DNA of 35,242 nucleotides from Pseudomonadota bacterium (GTDB lineage Bacteria; Myxococcota; Myxococcia; Myxococcales; Myxococcaceae), in the NCBI GenBank assembly GCA_023426545.1, contig JAFAAN010000113.1, positions 1-35,242 on the forward strand. The letters are read 5' to 3'. The notes under the pieces are model-generated. The model made no database searches, was not told the origin of the DNA, and saw nothing but the letters and a program-made list of their open reading frames with translations. This document shows positions 30,638 to 35,242 of the stretch, piece by piece. The translations under genes were made by a program, and so were the position numbers. Positions within the stretch are counted from its first letter, which is position 1. Every line of letters starts with the position of its first letter.

Positions 30638-31471
30638 ATGTCCCCTGGCTCACCTCGCGCCACACCGCGTCCGCGCCCGCTGCTCATGACGCTCTCGCTC
30701 GTCCTCCTCCTGGGGACGGGCTGCTTCGACGTCCAGCAGGAGCTCTGGGTCCAGCCGGACGGCTCGGCGCGGCTGGTCGTCGACCTGGGCCTGCCCCGGT
30801 CGCTGACGGCCCTCGCGCTGCTGAACGGCGCGAACGACGCCAAGGCGGTGCTGCTCGCGAAGGCGCGCGAGGCCGAGAAGGACCTGCGCCAGGACCCGGA
30901 GGTCACCCAGGTCGACGTCCGGGACTACGAGCGGGAGGGCCAGCTCCACCTCGTCTACGACGTGACGGTGAAGGACGTCACCCGGCTCCCCGACCTCTAC
31001 CGCCGCGCCACCGGGAAGCGGACCGCGGGTGACGACCTCCAGCCGCCCGGCGACGCGTGGGACTTCCGCATCGAACGCAGGGGCGGCGACTACGTCTTCA
31101 GCCAGCGCTTCATCCCGGAGAAGGCCCTCGCCCCGCTTCCCCCGGCGGGCGACGCCTCGGAGCTGGCCGCCCGGGAGCTGGCGAAGGGCATGGCGAAGGC
31201 CGTGCTCGTCAACAACCGCCTCACCGTCCGCATCCACGGCCCCGGCATCGGCGAGACGAACGGCACGGTGAACGAGCAGAAGGACACCGTGGAGTGGCGC
31301 TACAACCTCGCGGAGCTGGTGGACGCCCCCGCCGAGGGCCGCGAGCTCCGCGCCGTCATCCACGGCGGCGAGCCGCTCTGGCTGTGGCCGGCGGTGCTGG
31401 GCGTGCCCCTCGCGGTGCTGCTGCTGACCGTCGCCGCCGCCCGGAAGCGGCGCGCGGCGGCCGCGCGATGA
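30638..31471 (+). CDS. Lipoprotein with C-terminal membrane helix, LppM-like layout
   Basis: A 277-residue protein. A signal peptide ends LLLGTGC with Cys29, so it is very likely lipid-modified. It continues FDVQQELWVQPDGSARLVVDL, a pattern of a beta-rich envelope domain. A single membrane helix (about 248-268, LWLWPAVLGVPLAVLLLTVAA) is followed by a basic tail (RKRRAAAAR). A lipoprotein head plus a C-terminal helix recalls LppM of mycobacteria, but that match is weak. CATACT ends 8 nt before the ATG. It lies 25 bp after ygfZ and 112 bp before the spermidine synthase-like gene. That second gap holds a CACCCGGGTG palindrome at 31518-31527. Confidence 0.82.
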   Translation: MSPGSPRATPRPRPLLMTLSLVLLLGTGCFDVQQELWVQPDGSARLVVDLGLPRSLTALALLNGANDAKAVLLAKAREAEKDLRQDPEVTQVDVRDYEREGQLHLVYDVTVKDVTRLPDLYRRATGKRTAGDDLQPPGDAWDFRIERRGGDYVFSQRFIPEKALAPLPPAGDASELAARELAKGMAKAVLVNNRLTVRIHGPGIGETNGTVNEQKDTVEWRYNLAELVDAPAEGRELRAVIHGGEPLWLWPAVLGVPLAVLLLTVAAARKRRAAAAR

Positions 31472-31583
31472 CAGCCGCCCCCTGACTTCCCTGTCGCGGC
31501 AACCCTGGCGCACCTGTCACCCGGGTGCTGTGATTCCAGGGGCTTTGCCGTGGAACGAACCTTGCTGAAGCAGGTGTCCGGGC

Positions 31584-33077
31584 ATGAGACCTGCTTCGCT
31601 GACAGGGCTGTCCTTCATCACCGGCGCCACCGTCATGGCCTCGGAGATGGCGGCCTCCCGGCTGGTGGCGCCGTACTTCGGCGGCAGCACGCCCGTCTGG
31701 GCCGCGCTCATCTCCCTGGTGCTGGGGGGCCTGGCGCTGGGGGCGCACCTGGGAGGCCGCGCGGCCGACCGCTCGAGACGGCTGGCGCCGCTGCTGGGCG
31801 CGCTCTGCCTCGCGGCGCTCGCCCTGGCCCTGCTGCCCTTCCTCGCGCGGGCGCTGCTGCCCGGCGCCACGGCCGCGGTGATGGGGGGGCGCCCGGTGGA
31901 GGGGCTCGGGCGCGTGGCCGTGCTGGTCCTGGTGGCGCTGCCGCCCCTGCTGGTGCTGGGCGCGGTGGGGCCCTACGTGCTGCGCGTGGGGCTGGCGGGC
32001 GTGTCGTCGGCGGGAGCGCACGCGGGGCGGCTGTCGTCGGCGTCCACGGTGGGCAGCATCGCCGGGACGCTCCTGGCGGCCTTCGTCGTGCTGCCGCTGC
32101 TGGGCACCGCGCGCACCATGGCCCTCTTCGCGGCGCTCCTGGGGCTGACGGCTTCGTGGCGCCTGGGCTGGCGGTGGCGGCTGCCCGCGGTGGGCGTGCC
32201 CGTGGTGGCGCTGCTCCTGGGAGCCCACGCCCTCCCCCGCCGCTCCGGGGCCGTGGCCGTGGCCGAGTCCCCCTACGCCTTCATCCAGGTGATGGAGGAC
32301 GCGCATGGCACCCGCCGCCTCGTCTTCGATGAAGGCTACGCGGTGCAGAGCATCCACCGGCCCGGCCTGCCCGTGCGCGGAGAGGTCTTCGCGCACTACC
32401 TGCTGGCGCCCGCCATGGCTCAGGCGGCGCCGCGAGCGCCCCGGGTGCTGGTGCTGGGCCTGGGCGCGGGCACGAGCGCCCGGGGCCTGCGGGAGACCTA
32501 CCCCGGCGTGGAGGTGGTGGGCGTGGAGCTGGACGCGGAGGTGGTGCGGCTGGGCCGCGCGCACTTCGACCTGCCCCCCGAGGTGGAGGTCCACGTGGGA
32601 GATGCCCGCGCCTTCCTCGCCAGCGACACGCGCCAGTACGACGTCATCCTCGTCGACGCCTTCCGCTTCCCGTATGTCCCCTTCCACCTGACGACGCGCG
32701 AGTTCGCCTCCGCCGTGGCCGCGCGCCTGAAGCCCGGTGGAGTGGCCTGCTTCAACGTGGGGCGCTACCGGCAGGAGCGCGCCGTCGTGGAGGCCGTGGG
32801 CGCCACGCTGGCCACCGTCTTCCCGGAGGTCCTGGCCGCCGACGCGCTCAACCACAGCAACACGCTGCTCTTCGCCGGAGCGCCGGGGCTCGCGGGGCGG
32901 CTCTCCGCCCGCACGCCGTCGCTCCCCGCATCGCTGCGCACGCTGGCGGAGCGCGTGGCCGGAGAGCTGAAGCCCATCCCCGCGGGCGAGCCGCTGACCG
33001 ACGACAAGGCCCCGGTGGAGCTGCTCACGGACGCCATCCTCCTGCGGGCCCTGTCGAGCCCGAAGGGGCTCCCGTGA
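31584..33077 (+). CDS. Membrane-fused spermidine synthase-like protein
   Basis: A 497-residue protein with two parts. The N-terminus (about 5-220) has six or seven membrane helices, starting ITGATVMASEMAASRLVAPYFG, the conserved opening of fused permease/spermidine synthase-like proteins. The C-terminus (about 225-470) is a Rossmann methyltransferase-like domain. It has ESPYAFIQV (Tyr231), VLVLGLGAGTSARGL (288-302), GVELD (Glu315), GDARAF (Asp340) and ILVDAF (Asp358). The first GGGDG-type loop of true spermidine synthases is GLGAGT here, so the amine substrate is doubtful; an S-adenosyl-type ligand is likely. The stop overlaps the next start (GTGA). Confidence 0.87.
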   Translation: MRPASLTGLSFITGATVMASEMAASRLVAPYFGGSTPVWAALISLVLGGLALGAHLGGRAADRSRRLAPLLGALCLAALALALLPFLARALLPGATAAVMGGRPVEGLGRVAVLVLVALPPLLVLGAVGPYVLRVGLAGVSSAGAHAGRLSSASTVGSIAGTLLAAFVVLPLLGTARTMALFAALLGLTASWRLGWRWRLPAVGVPVVALLLGAHALPRRSGAVAVAESPYAFIQVMEDAHGTRRLVFDEGYAVQSIHRPGLPVRGEVFAHYLLAPAMAQAAPRAPRVLVLGLGAGTSARGLRETYPGVEVVGVELDAEVVRLGRAHFDLPPEVEVHVGDARAFLASDTRQYDVILVDAFRFPYVPFHLTTREFASAVAARLKPGGVACFNVGRYRQERAVVEAVGATLATVFPEVLAADALNHSNTLLFAGAPGLAGRLSARTPSLPASLRTLAERVAGELKPIPAGEPLTDDKAPVELLTDAILLRALSSPKGLP

Positions 33078-33532
33078 GGCGCCTCCCCGCCATGCCGGAG
33101 TTCCTCGCGCCGCTGCCGCTGTGCGCGGTGGCGCTGATGGCGGTGAATGACCGCTGGCTCAAGCCCACCTTCCACAACGCGCTCACCGGCAAGCTGTCCG
33201 ACGTGGCCATCTGCTTCTTCCTGCCGCTCTACGTGTCCGCGCTGCTGGCGCTGGTGACGGGCTGGCCCAGGGCGCGCAGGGTGGCGGCGGGCGCCCTCTT
33301 CACCGCGTGCCTCTTCACCGCGCTCAAGGTGTCCCAGCCCGCCGCGGACCTCTTCTGCGCCCTGCTGGGCCCGCTGGGCGCGCCGCTCGGGCTCACGCGC
33401 TTCCAGGCGTGGGCGGACCCCACCGACCTCGTCACGTTGCCGCTCGTCTGGGCGGCGGTGCGCTACAGCGGCGCCGCCTCACGTGAGCCGCCCCCCTTCC
33501 CGTCTTCACCCTCCACCGGAGTCAGCGCGTGA
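33074..33532 (+). CDS. Unknown four-helix membrane protein
   Basis: A 152-residue protein of unknown family with about four membrane helices (9-24, 43-61, 69-88, 115-130). The N-terminal part has a conserved-looking NDRWLKPTFHNALTGKLSDV segment, and a Ser/Pro-rich cytoplasmic or periplasmic tail closes it. The start GTG 33074 overlaps the upstream stop (GTGA) and has AAGGGG six bases before it, so it is translationally coupled to the spermidine synthase-like protein. Its own stop overlaps the following GTG in the same way. Such strict coupling suggests the three products act together in the membrane. Confidence 0.78.
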   Translation: MRRLPAMPEFLAPLPLCAVALMAVNDRWLKPTFHNALTGKLSDVAICFFLPLYVSALLALVTGWPRARRVAAGALFTACLFTALKVSQPAADLFCALLGPLGAPLGLTRFQAWADPTDLVTLPLVWAAVRYSGAASREPPPFPSSPSTGVSA

Positions 33533-34011
33533 AAGCCCTGCTGAAGAACCTCGCGGCCATGGCCGTGCTCGCCACCACCGCCGCCCTGCTCGTCGCAGAC
33601 TCCGCGAAGGAGTGCCGCCACGCGGCCCAGAACGTCACCTTCGACGTGGGCCACAACACGTGCGGACAGCCGGGCATCCTCCGGGTCGAGACCGCCGAGG
33701 ACCAGTGCGTCCTCAACGTGGAGGTGGAGGAGCGGACGGGCCTGCCCGCCACCGGCGACGTCTACGAGAGCGGCGTGGACCTCCGCCAGGGCGCCAACTG
33801 GTACCTGGCGGATACGAACGTCCCCGTCACCCTGAACGATGACGGCGGGCCCCAGCTCGAAGACGCGGGCAGCGGGACGACGGTCGCGGTCAACCGCACG
33901 TGTGAAGTCCAGCGCGAGGGCGAGGTCCTCCGGCTGAAGTGCACCGCGCGCAAGACGGACCTCGCCAACGAGCCGGTGTACACCTGCGAGGCCGTCCTCA
34001 CCCCGCGCTGA
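33529..34011 (+). CDS. Exported six-cysteine protein of unknown function
   Basis: A 160-residue protein. An N-terminal signal peptide (about 1-25, KNLAAMAVLATTAALLVADS) exports it. The mature part has six Cys (29, 45, 60, 125, 138, 153), enough for three disulfides, and a beta-rich look. No lipobox is present. GTG 33529 overlaps the previous stop (GTGA), and GGAG lies 7 nt upstream. The end overlaps the convergent chromate transporter by 14 nt. I recognise no family. The VKOR-DsbA fusion some 4 kb away would be a plausible source of its disulfides, which is inference. Confidence 0.75.
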   Translation: MKALLKNLAAMAVLATTAALLVADSAKECRHAAQNVTFDVGHNTCGQPGILRVETAEDQCVLNVEVEERTGLPATGDVYESGVDLRQGANWYLADTNVPVTLNDDGGPQLEDAGSGTTVAVNRTCEVQREGEVLRLKCTARKTDLANEPVYTCEAVLTPR

Positions 34012-35209
34012 GGCCCCCGGCGGCCAGCGCCCCCACGACGCCGCCGCCCAGCACCAGCCATGCGGAGTTGACGCGATAGCGGATGAGCAGCACGGCGGCC
34101 ACGGCCGCCATCGCCACCGGCAGCGGGCTCACCAGCACGGCCCGCCCCAGCTGCCACGTCACCACCGCCATCAGCGCGAGCGAAGCCACGTTGACGCCGT
34201 CCAGGAACGCGCCCGCCGCCCACGAGCGACGCAGCCGGGGAACGAGGGGGCCGCTCAGCGCCACGAAGACGAAGGCGGGCAGGAAGATGCCCGCCGTGGC
34301 CACCACCGCGCCCGAGGCGCCCCCCAGCACGTAGCCGACGAAGGTGGCCGTGGTGAACACCGGCCCCGGCGTCACCTGCCCCACCGCCACCGCGTCCAGG
34401 AGCTGCGCCTCCGTGAGCCAGCCCAGGCGCTCCACCAGCCCGGAGCGAAGGAAGGCCAGCAGCACGTAACCGCTGCCGTAGAGCACCGAGCCCACCTTGA
34501 GGAAGAAGAGGAAGAGGCCGTGCTGGGTGAAGGGCGCCGCCGCCGTCGCGGTGGCGGCCCCCAGGGACAGCAACGGCCACGGCGGCGCGACGCCAGGAAG
34601 GGGCGCCTGCGGCCGCCGCCGCGCCACGCCGCGCCACGCGAGCACCGCGGCGCCCGACAGGAACAGCAGGAGCAGCTCGTCGACCCCCAGGAAGGCCGCC
34701 GCCACGGCCGCCACGCCCACGCCAGCCGCCAGCGGCGTGCGCACGACGGTCCGCAGCAGCCCCCAGAGCGCCTGGGCCACCACGGCGATGATGACCGCCT
34801 TCACGCCGTGCAGCACGGCGTCCACCTTCGGCAGCGCGCCGAAGCGCGTGTACGCCCAGGCGATGGCGGCGACCATGAAGAAGGCAGGGAGGATGAAGCA
34901 CGCGCCCGCCACCAGCAGGCCGGGCCAGCCCGCGCGCCGGTGGCCGATGTGGATGGCCAGCTCCGTGGAGTTGGGCCCCGGAATCAGGTTCGCGGCGCCG
35001 AGCAGGTCCACGAACTCCTCGCGCGACAGCCAGCGGCGGCGGCGCACCACCTCGTCCTCCATCATCGCGATGTGGGCCGCCGGGCCTCCGAAGGCAATCG
35101 TCCCCAGCCGGAGGAACAGCCCGGCCAGCGCCCGCAGCTCACGGGCGCGGTCCACCGGCGGAGCAGGAGGCGTTGGCAGGTCGCCAGGAGGAGGCGAGGA
35201 CGGGCGCAT
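33998..35209 (-). CDS. chrA: ChrA-family chromate transporter, two-domain form
   Basis: A 403-residue inner-membrane protein with the duplicated CHR domain. The first half has LRLGTIAFGGPAAHIAMMED and GANLIPGPNSTELAIHIG. The second has FLKVGSVLYGSGYVLLAFL and AVAVGQVTPGPVFTTATFVGY. Both halves carry the FGG or YGSG and PGP signatures. The family exports chromate, probably with proton exchange, but some homologues carry other anions or act in sulfate handling. About ten to twelve membrane helices are expected. The N-terminus is a Pro-rich cytosolic stretch of about 25 residues. The start ATG 35209 lies 33 bp from the window edge, so the promoter and any neighbouring regulator such as chrB are not visible. 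Confidence 0.93.
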   Translation of the reverse strand: MRPSSPPPGDLPTPPAPPVDRARELRALAGLFLRLGTIAFGGPAAHIAMMEDEVVRRRRWLSREEFVDLLGAANLIPGPNSTELAIHIGHRRAGWPGLLVAGACFILPAFFMVAAIAWAYTRFGALPKVDAVLHGVKAVIIAVVAQALWGLLRTVVRTPLAAGVGVAAVAAAFLGVDELLLLFLSGAAVLAWRGVARRRPQAPLPGVAPPWPLLSLGAATATAAAPFTQHGLFLFFLKVGSVLYGSGYVLLAFLRSGLVERLGWLTEAQLLDAVAVGQVTPGPVFTTATFVGYVLGGASGAVVATAGIFLPAFVFVALSGPLVPRLRRSWAAGAFLDGVNVASLALMAVVTWQLGRAVLVSPLPVAMAAVAAVLLIRYRVNSAWLVLGGGVVGALAAGGLSAG

Positions 35210-35242
35210 GGGCGTCGGCCGGCGCGCGGCAGGGGCGGCGGC

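Noticed and set aside
1..35242. Mobile elements, CRISPR arrays, tRNA or rRNA genes, phage or defence islands
   Set aside because: No transposase, integrase, terminal repeats, spaced direct repeats or RNA gene signatures were seen, and base composition and codon use are even across the window.

Overview
The window is a compact, chromosomal, roughly 70% GC segment from what looks like a myxobacterium of the Myxococcus/Corallococcus type. The support for that is the strong G/C third-position bias with long antisense shadow ORFs, two Hanks-type Ser/Thr kinases with C-terminal membrane anchors, two large soluble multidomain histidine kinases, and many lipoproteins. I see no rRNA, tRNA, CRISPR array, insertion sequence, phage gene or attachment site. 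No gene-free gap exceeds about 225 bp; the longest is 3554-3776.

Layout. 1-6152: the end of an unknown gene, a CLC chloride transporter with CBS domains, a GT-B glycosyltransferase, a GNAT acetyltransferase, an exported PrxQ-like peroxiredoxin, and an SsnA-like amidohydrolase that lacks two metal ligands. 6332-12222: a Ser/Thr kinase with TPR repeats, an esterase lipoprotein followed by a YdjC/ChbG-type deacetylase, and a PAS/GAF histidine kinase ending in a degenerate receiver. 12385-17036: QueF, a second Ser/Thr kinase, a small His/Lys-rich lipoprotein, a phospholipase D-type synthase and a Ppx/GppA-HD phosphatase. 17189-20950: a zinc alcohol/formaldehyde dehydrogenase, an XRE-cupin regulator with a promoter-overlapping palindrome, a DUF4230 protein, and a TPR protein with a DUF1444-like end. 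21008-26090: a DUF1059 protein, a 537-residue protein of unknown family that contains a tandem repeat, a hybrid histidine kinase with an eroded ATPase domain but an intact receiver, and a DUF2270 membrane protein. 26237-35209: NAD-type isocitrate dehydrogenase with the one textbook terminator of the window, a SUI1 protein, a VKOR-DsbA fusion and a cupin, YgfZ, a lipoprotein, a three-gene GTGA-coupled set (membrane-fused spermidine synthase-like protein, four-helix membrane protein, exported six-Cys protein), and a ChrA-type chromate transporter.

Two patterns run through the window. Many genes lack a Shine-Dalgarno sequence but carry a TANNNT-like -10 hexamer 6-9 nt before the start codon, which suggests leaderless or nearly leaderless mRNAs; I used this to choose several starts. 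Convergent genes are packed almost end to end, two pairs overlapping at their stop codons.

The best candidates for something undescribed are the 537-residue duplicated protein with its neighbours, the pseudo-histidine kinase with a live receiver, and the spermidine synthase-like membrane operon. Functions are recognised from memory of the families; no database search was run.
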